A stretch of DNA of 64,000 nucleotides from Halorhabdus sp. BNX81. Its GTDB lineage: Archaea; Halobacteriota; Halobacteria; Halobacteriales; Haloarculaceae. The DNA is taken from the NCBI RefSeq assembly GCF_029229925.1, contig NZ_CP107254.1, positions 2,542,001 to 2,606,000 on the forward strand, read 5' to 3'. The stretch's first letter is position 1; each line of letters starts with the position of its first letter. The notes under the pieces are model-generated. The model searched no databases. It worked only from the letters and a program-made list of their open reading frames with translations, and had not been told where the DNA came from. Shown here one piece after another: positions 1-8,692 of this stretch. A program made the position numbers and the translations under genes.

Positions 1-1
1 C

Positions 2-1315
2 GTCCCCTATGCCGAGGAGATGACGATCGGGATCCAGGGCGAGGAGACGAGTCGGACGGTCGACATCGAGACGAACGCGACGATTTACGAGCAGTCCGCG
101 GCCGCGCCGAACGGGACGCTGTCGGTCACCGCCAGCGTCGAGACGGAGCCAGTCCCCGGCGCGGTCGTGACGGTCGACGGCGAGAAGGCCGCCTCGACGG
201 ACAGCGAGGGAGACGCGACGGTCCCGTTGCCGCCCTCGGCAGGGCCAGTCGAGATCGGCGTCGAACGGGGGCCAGTCACCGCCGAGCGGGTCGTAGACGT
301 CCCCGAGCCGACAGTCTCTTTCGCCACACCCATGCTGTTCCCCGGATTCCCCGCACACGTCGTCGTCTCGGCCGACGGCGCACCTGTCAGTGACGCACGC
401 GTCGAGATCAGCGGTGAGTCAGTCGCCACGACTGGGGGCGACGGCAGAGCGATGGTCTGGTTGCCGGTCGACGATTCGGCGACCGTGAGGGCGACAGTCG
501 GGACGGAATCGGCGACGACGACGGTCGGCAACCTGTACTTCCGACTCGCTGCCGTGGTCGTGATCGTCCCCGGACTCGTCATCGGCGGCGTCCTGACGTA
601 CCTCAAACTCGCCGCGCTCCGGCAGCGACGCCGTGCCAAAGGCGTCGTCGCCGTCTTCGTCGGGCTCGCCGGCGTCCTCGAAGGGCTCTCCGGCGCGATC
701 GGTCGCCTGCGCCGTTCGCTCGCCGACTGGCCGAAGTCCGTCGCGTCGATCGGCCGTCCGTCGTTGTCCGGACTCGGTGGATGGCGCTTGCCCGCCATCG
801 GAACCGCGATCTCGATGCCGTCGCTGGGTGGGATCGCGGTGTCACTGCCGTCGTTCGGCTCGCTTCGAGACGCCGTCAGCGGCTCGCCGAACGGCTCCAG
901 CACATCGCGTTTGGGCCCCAATCGGCTCGTCGAGTGGCTCAACGGCGACGAGAGCGAGGAAGCCGACGACGTCGTCGAAGAGCCCACAGACACGGACGAG
1001 CCCGCCGTCTCGCTCACCCCGAGAGAGGAGATTCGGGCGGCCTGGCACGGGTTCGTCGACCGGCTCGACCTGAGTCGCCGCGAGACGGTAACGCCCGGGA
1101 CGGTCGCTCGCCGGGCCATCAGAGACGGGTTCCCCGCAGACAGCGTCCGGCGACTCCTCGCGATCGTGCGTGAGGTCGAGTACGGCGGGCGAGAGCCCTC
1201 ACCCGATCGCGTCGCCAGCGCTCGGGCGGCGGCTGGCGACCTGATCACCTTCGAGGACGACGAGGAGGACCCACCGGGAGCGGAGGACGGCTCGACAGGG
1301 GTGAGCGGAGAATGA
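2..1315 (+). CDS. DUF4129-type membrane protein (5' end outside window)
   Basis: The reading frame is open to the window edge (codons before the first ATG at 20 read VPYAEE), so the N-terminus is missing. The visible part has Ig/transthyretin-like beta repeats (about residues 35-165), one membrane segment (about 178-198), a basic stretch, then a long acidic linker and a C-terminal helical domain with LTPREEIRAAWHGFVDRLDL and a YGGREPSPD-like end, typical of DUF4129. It is the first visible gene of a MoxR/DUF58 cluster and overlaps the next gene by ATGA. Such clusters are thought to act in cell-surface or chaperone-like processes; the exact role is unknown. Confidence 0.75.
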   Translation, partial: VPYAEEMTIGIQGEETSRTVDIETNATIYEQSAAAPNGTLSVTASVETEPVPGAVVTVDGEKAASTDSEGDATVPLPPSAGPVEIGVERGPVTAERVVDVPEPTVSFATPMLFPGFPAHVVVSADGAPVSDARVEISGESVATTGGDGRAMVWLPVDDSATVRATVGTESATTTVGNLYFRLAAVVVIVPGLVIGGVLTYLKLAALRQRRRAKGVVAVFVGLAGVLEGLSGAIGRLRRSLADWPKSVASIGRPSLSGLGGWRLPAIGTAISMPSLGGIAVSLPSFGSLRDAVSGSPNGSSTSRLGPNRLVEWLNGDESEEADDVVEEPTDTDEPAVSLTPREEIRAAWHGFVDRLDLSRRETVTPGTVARRAIRDGFPADSVRRLLAIVREVEYGGREPSPDRVASARAAAGDLITFEDDEEDPPGAEDGSTGVSGE

Positions 1316-2109
1316 GCGCTCTCAAGTCACTGATCGACACAGTAGGTCGCTTCCGTCTCGAGAACCCGGAGCGCGTCGGCGTCGGCGTCGTCCTCGTCGG
1401 TGGGACCGCGGCCGTCCTGACGCTACTCGTCGGGAGTTTCGTCGCCGTCTCGGGCACGCTGCTGGGCGTATTACACGGCCTGGCAGTGTTGTTGCCGCTG
1501 ATCGGGACGGCCATCGTGCTGGTGACGGCCTGGTGGGGGCTGAAAGGAGCAGTGACTGAGGAAACCCGACCCGACCCGCTGGTCGACGGTGAGCCGCCGG
1601 AACGTGGCAGCATTCGGTCGGTTCGAGACGTCTCCGCCGGGAATCCGATCGAGCAGGCGGCGACCGACCGGTATCGCTGTCAACGCGACGAGGCCGAAAC
1701 GGACGTCCGGGGCCGATTGCACGACGGGGCGATCCGGACGCTGGTCGCGAACAACGGCCTCGGACGGGAAGCCGCTCGGGACGCGATCCGGACGGGCGAG
1801 TGGACCGACGACCCTGTCGCGGCCGCGTTTCTCTCGCCGACAGTTTCGCCGCCCCTCGCCGAACGACTCCGCGGCGCGATCGACCCGGGCGCAGCTTACA
1901 CCCGCCGGGTTCGACGCACGCTCGCGGCGATCGAGGCGATCGGCGCGACGACGCCCGGCGAGACGGCGGAGACAGCGTCCGACGCGGATCCCTCCGCCGA
2001 GCAGACGGAGACAGCGTCCGGCCCAGAGCGGGCCGCCGAGACGGCGGGGACCACGGCGGAGAGCGGCACAGACCGCACGAATGCAGCCGTTCAGGAGGGG
2101 GCGCGATGA
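1312..2109 (+). CDS. DUF7269-like membrane protein of MoxR/DUF58 cluster
   Basis: 265 residues with two membrane segments (about 22-48 and 52-75), then a soluble part containing a helical domain (about 115-215) and a low-complexity Ala/Glu/Thr tail. The soluble domain (DVRGRLHDGAIRTL ... DDPVAAAFLS ... TRRVRRTLAAIEAI) aligns by eye with the N-terminal 200 residues of the fused protein at 45302-47260, so the two are counterparts. It overlaps its neighbours by ATGA on both sides, which implies a translationally coupled operon. The family name is from memory; function is unknown. Confidence 0.65.
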   Translation: MSALKSLIDTVGRFRLENPERVGVGVVLVGGTAAVLTLLVGSFVAVSGTLLGVLHGLAVLLPLIGTAIVLVTAWWGLKGAVTEETRPDPLVDGEPPERGSIRSVRDVSAGNPIEQAATDRYRCQRDEAETDVRGRLHDGAIRTLVANNGLGREAARDAIRTGEWTDDPVAAAFLSPTVSPPLAERLRGAIDPGAAYTRRVRRTLAAIEAIGATTPGETAETASDADPSAEQTETASGPERAAETAGTTAESGTDRTNAAVQEGAR

Positions 2110-3443
2110 CCGGGCGCACGGTCGATCGGGTCGGGCGCTCCGAGTCGGCGTTCGCGGCGACGCTACTCGTCGCCGGGATCGGGTTCGTCGCCGGAAGTCC
2201 GTTCCTGCTCGTCGCCGCGACGGTGCCGCTCTGGTACGCCGCCGCGAGCGTTGTCGGCACCGAGGAGGACGCGACGGTTCGGGCCACTCGGGAGGTCGCC
2301 GTCGACGGTTCCGCCGGAGACAGTGACTCGACGGCGAGCAGCGACGAGCCGCTCGCTGGCGATCCGGGCGACGTCGTCGCCGTCCGGACGACCGTCGAGA
2401 ACGCCGGTTCGGAACCGATCGTCGACATCCGGGTCGTCGACGGCGTCCCGACGGAACTCCCGGTCATCGAGGGGACCCCCCGGGCCTGCGTGAGTCTCGA
2501 CGCCGGCGAGGCCGTGACCCTCGAGTACGACCTGGAACTCCAGCGCGGCGAGCACACCTTCGACCCGGTGACCGCACGGACGCGGGACCTCACCGGGACC
2601 GTCGTCGAGACCTGGGACGTCGCGGCGACCGGGGCGGACGCACTCAGTTGTGAGCCGCCCATCGAGTCGGTGCCGCTGCGTGATGGGGCCAACGACTTCG
2701 CCGGCACGGTGCCGACCGACGACGGGGGCAGCGGCGTCGAGTTCTACGCCGTGCGGGACTACGAGCCGGGCGACGCCGTGGGCTCGATCGACTGGCGTCG
2801 CTACGCCCGGCGGCGAGAGTTGACGACCGTCGAGTATCGCGCCGAGCGGGCGACCCGGATCGTCTGTCTCGTCGACGCACGGCGCAACCAGTTCCGCGGG
2901 GCGTCCAGGGACCGACTTGCCGCCGCCGAACTGTCGACCGACGCCGCAGAGCGAACCGTCGAGACGCTCGTCGAGGCTGGCCACCCGACCGGGGTCGTCG
3001 CGGTCGGCGACGACGACCACGCCGCCGTCCCGCCGGGAACCGACTCGGGGACCCGGGAAGCCGCCGCGACGTTGCTCGAGTCGGCACGAGCGAGCGAGCG
3101 TCTCACCAACAGTCGCTTCTGGCACTTCGGCGTCTCCACGGACCCGTTCGGGGAGATCGAACCCTCGCTGCCCGGTGAAGCACAGCTCTACCTGTTCTCG
3201 TCGTTCGTCGACGACAGGCCGGTCGAACTGGTCGAGCGCCTCCGAACCCGGGGATACACCGTTCGCGTCGTCTCGCCGGACCCGGTCGACGACGACAGTC
3301 TCGAGCGCCGGTTCGAGGCGGTCGTCCGCCGAACCCGACTCGCCCGTGCCCGGTCTGCGGGGGCCCGCGTCGTCGACTGGGACCGGACGCGACCGCTCGG
3401 AGTCGTCCTGCAGAACGCGATCAGTGGGGTGAGAACACGATGA
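2106..3443 (+). CDS. DUF58 domain protein
   Basis: The start at 2106 is chosen because it forms an ATGA overlap with the upstream stop; a longer frame exists but its 5' part is out-of-frame shadow of the previous gene. The 445-residue protein has two N-terminal membrane segments, a beta-rich CARDB-like region (DIRVVDGVPTELPV) and the DUF58 signature (FYAVRDYEPGDAVGSIDWRR followed by YARRRELTTVEYR) near residues 215-245, then a VWA-like fold region. DUF58 proteins accompany MoxR AAA ATPases; here the ATPase lies convergent at 4898-5866. Confidence 0.8.
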   Translation: MTGRTVDRVGRSESAFAATLLVAGIGFVAGSPFLLVAATVPLWYAAASVVGTEEDATVRATREVAVDGSAGDSDSTASSDEPLAGDPGDVVAVRTTVENAGSEPIVDIRVVDGVPTELPVIEGTPRACVSLDAGEAVTLEYDLELQRGEHTFDPVTARTRDLTGTVVETWDVAATGADALSCEPPIESVPLRDGANDFAGTVPTDDGGSGVEFYAVRDYEPGDAVGSIDWRRYARRRELTTVEYRAERATRIVCLVDARRNQFRGASRDRLAAAELSTDAAERTVETLVEAGHPTGVVAVGDDDHAAVPPGTDSGTREAAATLLESARASERLTNSRFWHFGVSTDPFGEIEPSLPGEAQLYLFSSFVDDRPVELVERLRTRGYTVRVVSPDPVDDDSLERRFEAVVRRTRLARARSAGARVVDWDRTRPLGVVLQNAISGVRTR

Positions 3444-4873
3444 CGGCACGACACGATCGGGACGGTGAGCACACGACAGCCACCCTGGATCCCCGGATAC
3501 CGGAGCCGATCACCGCGGCGGTCGTTATCGCCGCGATCGCCGGCGTGCTATCGCTTGGGATCCACGCCCCCCTCGCGATTCCAGGGGCAGTGCTCGGCAT
3601 CGGGCTGGTCGTCGGAATGGCCGGACTCACGCGCTCGTACTGGCGGATCGGGCTTACGACAGGCCTGTACGTCGCGATCGCCGGGGGTAGTGTCGGACTG
3701 GTCGGCATCGGCGTGACGGGGGCGGACCCGATGGCCGGTGTCCTGGCCCTGGTCGCGATCGTGATCGGCGCTGGGGTCGGGCTGCTCACCGTCGACGGAC
3801 TCACGCCACAATCAGTCGGACGCGGGGGAGTGGCAGCGATGTACGGCGCGGTCGCCGCGACGGTCTGGGCGGCGGTGGTACTCGCCGTCGAGACGGCCGG
3901 CGGCGTCGGGGCGGCGGTGTCGGAGCTGGTGTGGCTCGGCGGGACGGGCAGCCTCGGTCTCAGAGTTTCGATCGTCCTCGCCGCACTCGCAGTCGCGGCG
4001 AGTGCGTTCGCGATCCCGCCCGCCGCGCTCACTCGCCCGGAGACACTCGGGCGGTATCGGACGATCAGGAGAGGGGCCGTCGTCGCACTCGCAATCGCCA
4101 CGGTAGTCCTCGCCGGCGGGGCGTCCGTGAGTCGGTACGTCCCGGGGATGGCTGACGTCGTTGGGACCCTCGCCGGGAGCGCCGTCGTTCGCGTGCCCCT
4201 CGCCGTCACGATCGCGACCGGGACCGCGCTCGCGGCCGTCGGAGCGGTCGTCAGGGAGATGTGGTCGCGGGCGAGCACGCAGCCGAACCTCGCCGTGCCG
4301 ATGCTCGCGGGCGCGCTCCTCGGCGTCGGCGGCTTCGTCGCCCTCGCAGTCTCGTTCGGCGTCGCGACGGGGGAGATGCTCTCCGTTCTGGTGGGTACTG
4401 CCCTGGTCCTGGGTGTCGGCGGCAGCTTCGCGTGGGCCTACGGTGTCGAACGCACCGACGACGCGAGGGGCGCGGCGCTCTCAGCCGCGGCGACGATCGC
4501 CGTCGCGATCGCGCTGGGGATCGGCGGGCTCGTGACCGGTGCGGGCGTCGAACTCGAACGCGGGTTCAGCGTGGCGGCCGCACTCGAAGCGACCGCGGCG
4601 CTGACCCTGTTCGCCACGGCCGCGTTCGTCACGGACGTCGGCAAGTACGGTCGAATCCTCGGCTGGGAAGTCGGTCGCGACGGGGCCAGGCCCCTCCCGC
4701 AGTTCGTCCGCGTTGGCTGGAGTGGAGCGATCGCCGTCGCGGGGTTCGTAGTCGCGGCCCTCGGGTTCGTCGCCGCGGCGCTGTTCGCACCCGTTCTCTC
4801 GGCCCCGGCGATGCTGGCCGTCGTCCTCGGGCTGGGCGCAGTACTGGTCGGCAGCTGGCTCCTGTTCGGCTGA
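3440..4873 (+). CDS. polytopic membrane protein (DUF7519-like)
   Basis: 477 residues with about a dozen predicted hydrophobic segments rich in Ala, Val and Gly and no recognised catalytic motif. It begins with an ATGA overlap after the DUF58 gene. Its position as last gene of the cluster matches the shorter membrane protein at 47257-47760 in the second cluster, so both probably serve as the membrane partner of the MoxR/DUF58 system. The family label is from context and memory. It ends 24 bp from the convergent MoxR gene stop. Confidence 0.65.
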   Translation: MTARHDRDGEHTTATLDPRIPEPITAAVVIAAIAGVLSLGIHAPLAIPGAVLGIGLVVGMAGLTRSYWRIGLTTGLYVAIAGGSVGLVGIGVTGADPMAGVLALVAIVIGAGVGLLTVDGLTPQSVGRGGVAAMYGAVAATVWAAVVLAVETAGGVGAAVSELVWLGGTGSLGLRVSIVLAALAVAASAFAIPPAALTRPETLGRYRTIRRGAVVALAIATVVLAGGASVSRYVPGMADVVGTLAGSAVVRVPLAVTIATGTALAAVGAVVREMWSRASTQPNLAVPMLAGALLGVGGFVALAVSFGVATGEMLSVLVGTALVLGVGGSFAWAYGVERTDDARGAALSAAATIAVAIALGIGGLVTGAGVELERGFSVAAALEATAALTLFATAAFVTDVGKYGRILGWEVGRDGARPLPQFVRVGWSGAIAVAGFVVAALGFVAAALFAPVLSAPAMLAVVLGLGAVLVGSWLLFG

Positions 4874-4897
4874 GGAACGGCGCTACTCGAACGCCGG

Positions 4898-5866
4898 CTA
4901 CTGTTCGGCTGCGGGCTCGTCCATCGCCGGCACCGAGACCGTCCCGAGGACCGACTCGACGATGGACCGTCGGGACACGCCTTCGACACTGGCCTCCGGG
5001 GTCAAGACGAGCCGATGGGCGAGCACGGGGCGGGCGATCCGGCTGACGTCGTCGGGGACGACGAACTCGCGGCCGTCGAGGACGGCCCGGGCGCGAGCGG
5101 CCTCGAACAGCCGCTGGACGCCGCGCGGGGAGACGCCGACCTCGACGCGGCCGTCCTCGCGGGTCGCCCGACAGAGGTCGGCGATGTAGTCCCGAACCGG
5201 ATCCTCGACGGTGATCGTCTCGGCTTCCTCCTGGAAGTCGAGGACAGCCGTCCGATCCACGACACGATCGACCGTCGGGTCCGGGTGGTCGCGATCCGCG
5301 CGGCGGTCGATCAACTCGCGGGTTCCATCGGCGTCGGGGTAGCCCAGCGAGGTCTTGATCATGAAGCGATCGCGCTGGGCCTCGGGGAGTTCGAAGGTCC
5401 CCTCCTGTTCGACGGGGTTCTGGGTCGCGATGACGACGAAGGGCTCCGGGAGGGCGTGGGTCTCGCCGTCGACCGTGACCTGGCCTTCCGCCATCGCCTC
5501 CAGCAGCGCCGACTGGGTCTTCGGCGGCGCGCGGTTGATCTCGTCGGCGAGGACGACGTTCGCGAACACCGGGCCGGGGGTGAAGTGGAACTCCTCGGCC
5601 CCCTCTTCGAAGATGTACGACCCGGTGATGTCGGCGGGCATCAGGTCCGGCGTGAACTGGATCCGGGAAAACTCCAGGCCCAGCGCCGTCGCGAAGGAGC
5701 GTGCGGTCAGTGTCTTTCCCGTCCCGGGGACGTCTTCGAGGAGGACGTGGCCGCGGGCGAGAATGGCGGCGGTGACCTCTTCGAGGACCGTCGGGTCGGC
5801 GATGACCGCCGAGCGGATCTCGTCGATGACCGCCCGGACCGTCTCTGCGGTGTCGGGGACTGCCAT
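4898..5866 (-). CDS. MoxR-family AAA+ ATPase (cluster 1)
   Basis: 322 residues from the ATG at 5866 (MAVPDTAETV); in-frame starts further upstream add 16 residues without family support. Walker A EDVPGTGKT (about residues 43-51), Walker B VVLADEINRAPPKTQ, sensor ATQNPVEQEGTFELPEAQ and the arginine-finger region SPRGVQRL are all present, so it should hydrolyse ATP. MoxR proteins act as chaperone-like partners of DUF58/VWA proteins. It is unusual that it is convergent with, not in line with, the DUF4129-DUF58 genes. Confidence 0.9.
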   Translation of the reverse strand: MAVPDTAETVRAVIDEIRSAVIADPTVLEEVTAAILARGHVLLEDVPGTGKTLTARSFATALGLEFSRIQFTPDLMPADITGSYIFEEGAEEFHFTPGPVFANVVLADEINRAPPKTQSALLEAMAEGQVTVDGETHALPEPFVVIATQNPVEQEGTFELPEAQRDRFMIKTSLGYPDADGTRELIDRRADRDHPDPTVDRVVDRTAVLDFQEEAETITVEDPVRDYIADLCRATREDGRVEVGVSPRGVQRLFEAARARAVLDGREFVVPDDVSRIARPVLAHRLVLTPEASVEGVSRRSIVESVLGTVSVPAMDEPAAEQ

Positions 5867-6015
5867 GCGTGTGTCGCCTCGCCACATCGACATAAAGTTC
5901 CTGATTGCGAACACGATTCCCGGCGGCGTGCTGGCGATGGAGACGACCGGATGGCGAGCAGTGTCTGGTCGAAGGCAGGTGGGACAGAGGTGGCTTTTTG
6001 TCCACAGGCGACTGT

Positions 6016-7920
6016 GTGACGGACGTGCTAGGTGGGCTGGACCCCGGGATGGTGATCGTCTTCGCGATCATCCTCGCGGCACTGGTACTGTTCGCCACGG
6101 AGGCCGTCCCGGTCGACGTCACCGCCATCGGGATCATGATCGCACTGCTGGTCGTCGAGCCGGTCTCGACGATGCTGGTCGAGTGGGGCGTCCTCGAGTC
6201 GGCCGTCTACGTCCTGCGCGCGCCGGGCAGCGAGGTGACGGCCGTCGAGCGCGGGCTCTCAGGATTCGCCAGCGTCGCGACGATCACCGTCCTGGCGATG
6301 TTCATCCTGAGCGCCGGCGTCCGGCGGACCGGCGTGATCCAGATCCTCGGCCGGAAAGTCGGAGCGTTCACCGGCGAGGACGAGACCCGCCAGTTGGGCG
6401 CGACCGTTGGGATCGTCAGCCCGATCTCGGGGTTCATCAACAACACCGCCGCGGTCGCCATCCTCCTGCCGATGGTGACTGATCTCGCCGAGAAGGGCAA
6501 GACTTCCCCCTCGAAACTGCTCCTGCCGCTGTCGTATGCCTCGATGTTCGGCGGGACGCTCACGCTGATCGGCACCTCGACGAACATCCTCGCCAGCGAC
6601 CTCTCGGCCCGGCTGGGCCGCGATCTCGGCATTCCGGAGCTTCACGCCTTCTCGATGTTCGAGTTTACCCACCTCGGCGTGATCATGATGGCCGTCGGGC
6701 TGGTGTATCTCATGACGATCGGGCGACAACTCGTCCCAGCCCGGATCAAACCCGCCGAGGACCTCACCAGCGAGTACGACATGGCCGAATACCTGACCGA
6801 GGTCGTCGTCCGCGATGATTCGCCGGTCGTCGGCCAGCGCGTCGGTGAGGCCCTCGAGGGCACGGACTTCGATGTCGACGTCGTCCAGTTGATCCGGGAG
6901 GACGCGGTCTTTCTGGAGCCACTGGGCCAGAAGGTGATCCAGGCCGGCGACGTCTTCGCGCTCCGGACCGATCGGGACACCCTCGTGGAGCTCATGGACG
7001 TCGACGGGTTCGACCTGCTGGGCGACGTGGCCGTCACTGACACCGAATTGGAGGCCCCCGAGGAAGGCCACAACCTGGTCGAGGTCGTCGTTGCCCCCGG
7101 ATCGTTCCTGGTCGGCGAGACGCTCGCGAGCGCGAACTTCCGGCAACGCTACGACACGACCGTGCTCGCCCTGCGCCGCGGCGGGGCCGTCATCCGCGAC
7201 CGGATGGATCGAACGCGACTCCGGGTCGGCGACACCCTGCTCGTCCAGGGGGCGACCGACAGCATCGACCGTCTCAACAACAACCGCAACTTCATCGTCG
7301 CTCAGGAGGTCGACCGACCCGACTACCGCGAGTCGCGGATCCCCGTCGCCATCGGGATCGTCGCCGCCGTCGTCGGCCTGGCGGCACTGACCCCGATCAA
7401 CATCGCCGTGGCGGCGCTGGCTGGCGCGCTCGGGATGGTCCTCACCGGCTGTCTGAAACCCGCCGAGATGTACGACGCCGTCGAGTGGGACGTCATTTTC
7501 CTGCTCGCCGGCGTCATTCCCCTCGGGATCGCCCTGGAGGTCACCGGCGGCGCGGCACTGCTCGCTGACGGGATCGTCGCCGTTGCCCCCTCGCTCCCAC
7601 CGATCGTCGTCCTCGGGCTGATCTACGTCGTGACGGCGCTGCTGACGAACGTCATCTCGAACAACGCGAGCGTGGTGTTGATGATCCCCGTCGCCGTCGA
7701 GGCGGCCGTCGCGCTCGGAGCCAATCCCTTCTCGTTCGTGCTGTCTGTGACCTTCGCCGCCTCGACGGCGTTCATGACACCCATCGGCTACCAAACCAAT
7801 CTCTTCGTCTACGGGCCCGGCGGCTACGAGTTCATGGACTACGTCAAGGCCGGTGCACCGCTCCAGGCGATCTTCGCCGTCGTCACGACGCTCGGCATCG
7901 CCCTCTTCTGGGGGCTGTAA
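6016..7920 (+). CDS. SLC13-family permease with two TrkA-C domains
   Basis: About 634 residues if translation starts at the GTG at 6016; ATG 6049 (MVIVFAIILAAL) is an alternative. The N-terminal half has the SLC13/DASS membrane core with the conserved SPISGFINNTAAVAIL loop and GTLTLIGTSTNI hairpin, then two cytosolic RCK-C/TrkA-C domains (about residues 245-330 and 345-425), then the second membrane half with LTNVISNNASV and FMTPIGYQTN. Proteins of this layout are usually annotated as sodium-coupled anion (sulfate or dicarboxylate) transporters; the substrate cannot be read here. It is divergent from the MoxR gene. Confidence 0.85.
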   Translation: MTDVLGGLDPGMVIVFAIILAALVLFATEAVPVDVTAIGIMIALLVVEPVSTMLVEWGVLESAVYVLRAPGSEVTAVERGLSGFASVATITVLAMFILSAGVRRTGVIQILGRKVGAFTGEDETRQLGATVGIVSPISGFINNTAAVAILLPMVTDLAEKGKTSPSKLLLPLSYASMFGGTLTLIGTSTNILASDLSARLGRDLGIPELHAFSMFEFTHLGVIMMAVGLVYLMTIGRQLVPARIKPAEDLTSEYDMAEYLTEVVVRDDSPVVGQRVGEALEGTDFDVDVVQLIREDAVFLEPLGQKVIQAGDVFALRTDRDTLVELMDVDGFDLLGDVAVTDTELEAPEEGHNLVEVVVAPGSFLVGETLASANFRQRYDTTVLALRRGGAVIRDRMDRTRLRVGDTLLVQGATDSIDRLNNNRNFIVAQEVDRPDYRESRIPVAIGIVAAVVGLAALTPINIAVAALAGALGMVLTGCLKPAEMYDAVEWDVIFLLAGVIPLGIALEVTGGAALLADGIVAVAPSLPPIVVLGLIYVVTALLTNVISNNASVVLMIPVAVEAAVALGANPFSFVLSVTFAASTAFMTPIGYQTNLFVYGPGGYEFMDYVKAGAPLQAIFAVVTTLGIALFWGL

Positions 7921-8054
7921 CGTCGATTGGGGATGTCAAACAACGTAACGGCGGGTGGGTTCACGGGATCAGTAACCGACGACGCTGGGACGTATACATA
8001 CCTATATAGCATTCATAGTAACTATTACCTAAATCCCTTCTCTGCATCAGTCTG

Positions 8055-8495
8055 ATGCCCTCCATTACTCGACGAGCCTTCCTGGGTAGTTCGAGTGCGG
8101 CGCTTGCCATCGTCGGTGGCTGTATAACGCAGGGATCCTCTTCGACTCCTGCTCACTGGGTGACCGTCTATCTGGGTGAACGCGAGGAGAGCCACGACGT
8201 CAGCGTGACGGTCAAAAACGGGAGTGGGGACGTACTCTTCGCGAAAGACTACCGTCTCTCGGATGCCAACGAAGCCGACGAGGACGCCCCGTTCGAGGCA
8301 TCGACCGACCCCGAGACAGTCACCGTGTCCGTCGACGGAACCCGGTTCGAACGTGACTGGCCCGGCTTTGAACAACCCGAGTTGCCCTGCGATGACCCGA
8401 ATCGCGCGGGCATCGAGCTATGGGTCGAGAACGGGACCGACGGCTCGCCTGGAATCCGAATGGAAGCGGATTGTCAACACGTGACGATGGATTGA
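8055..8495 (+). CDS. small Tat lipoprotein, unknown function
   Basis: 146 residues. The N-terminus TRRAFLGSSSAALAIVGGC is a Tat-type signal with a lipobox (GGC, Cys about 23), so the mature protein is probably anchored on the outer face. The rest is an acidic beta-rich domain (VTVYLGEREESHDVSVTV, DPETVTVSVDG) like the Ig-fold lipoproteins common in haloarchaea. A TATA-like stretch (TATACATACCTATATAG) lies 50-65 bp upstream. No enzymatic motif is visible. Confidence 0.7.
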   Translation: MPSITRRAFLGSSSAALAIVGGCITQGSSSTPAHWVTVYLGEREESHDVSVTVKNGSGDVLFAKDYRLSDANEADEDAPFEASTDPETVTVSVDGTRFERDWPGFEQPELPCDDPNRAGIELWVENGTDGSPGIRMEADCQHVTMD

Positions 8496-8692
8496 CGGGA
8501 TCCACAGACAACTCAGTCCGCTACCTGTATCGAGCGCTCGAGATGAGCAGGTCAAAATGTAGCCAGTCGATGAAGCATCGTGAATAGCAAAGAGACCGAA
8601 GAACGCCACGTCGAGGTACCGGATGCCGGATCAACGGGGCGACTCAAACTGCCTGCAGCACCGGATGTGGTAGTGGGTCCTGTCTTCGAGCC

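Noticed and set aside
85-1248. Long minus-strand frame opposite the DUF4129 gene
   Set aside because: Ser/Arg/Thr-rich translation without domains, typical antisense shadow in GC-rich DNA; the plus frame has clear domains and ATGA coupling.
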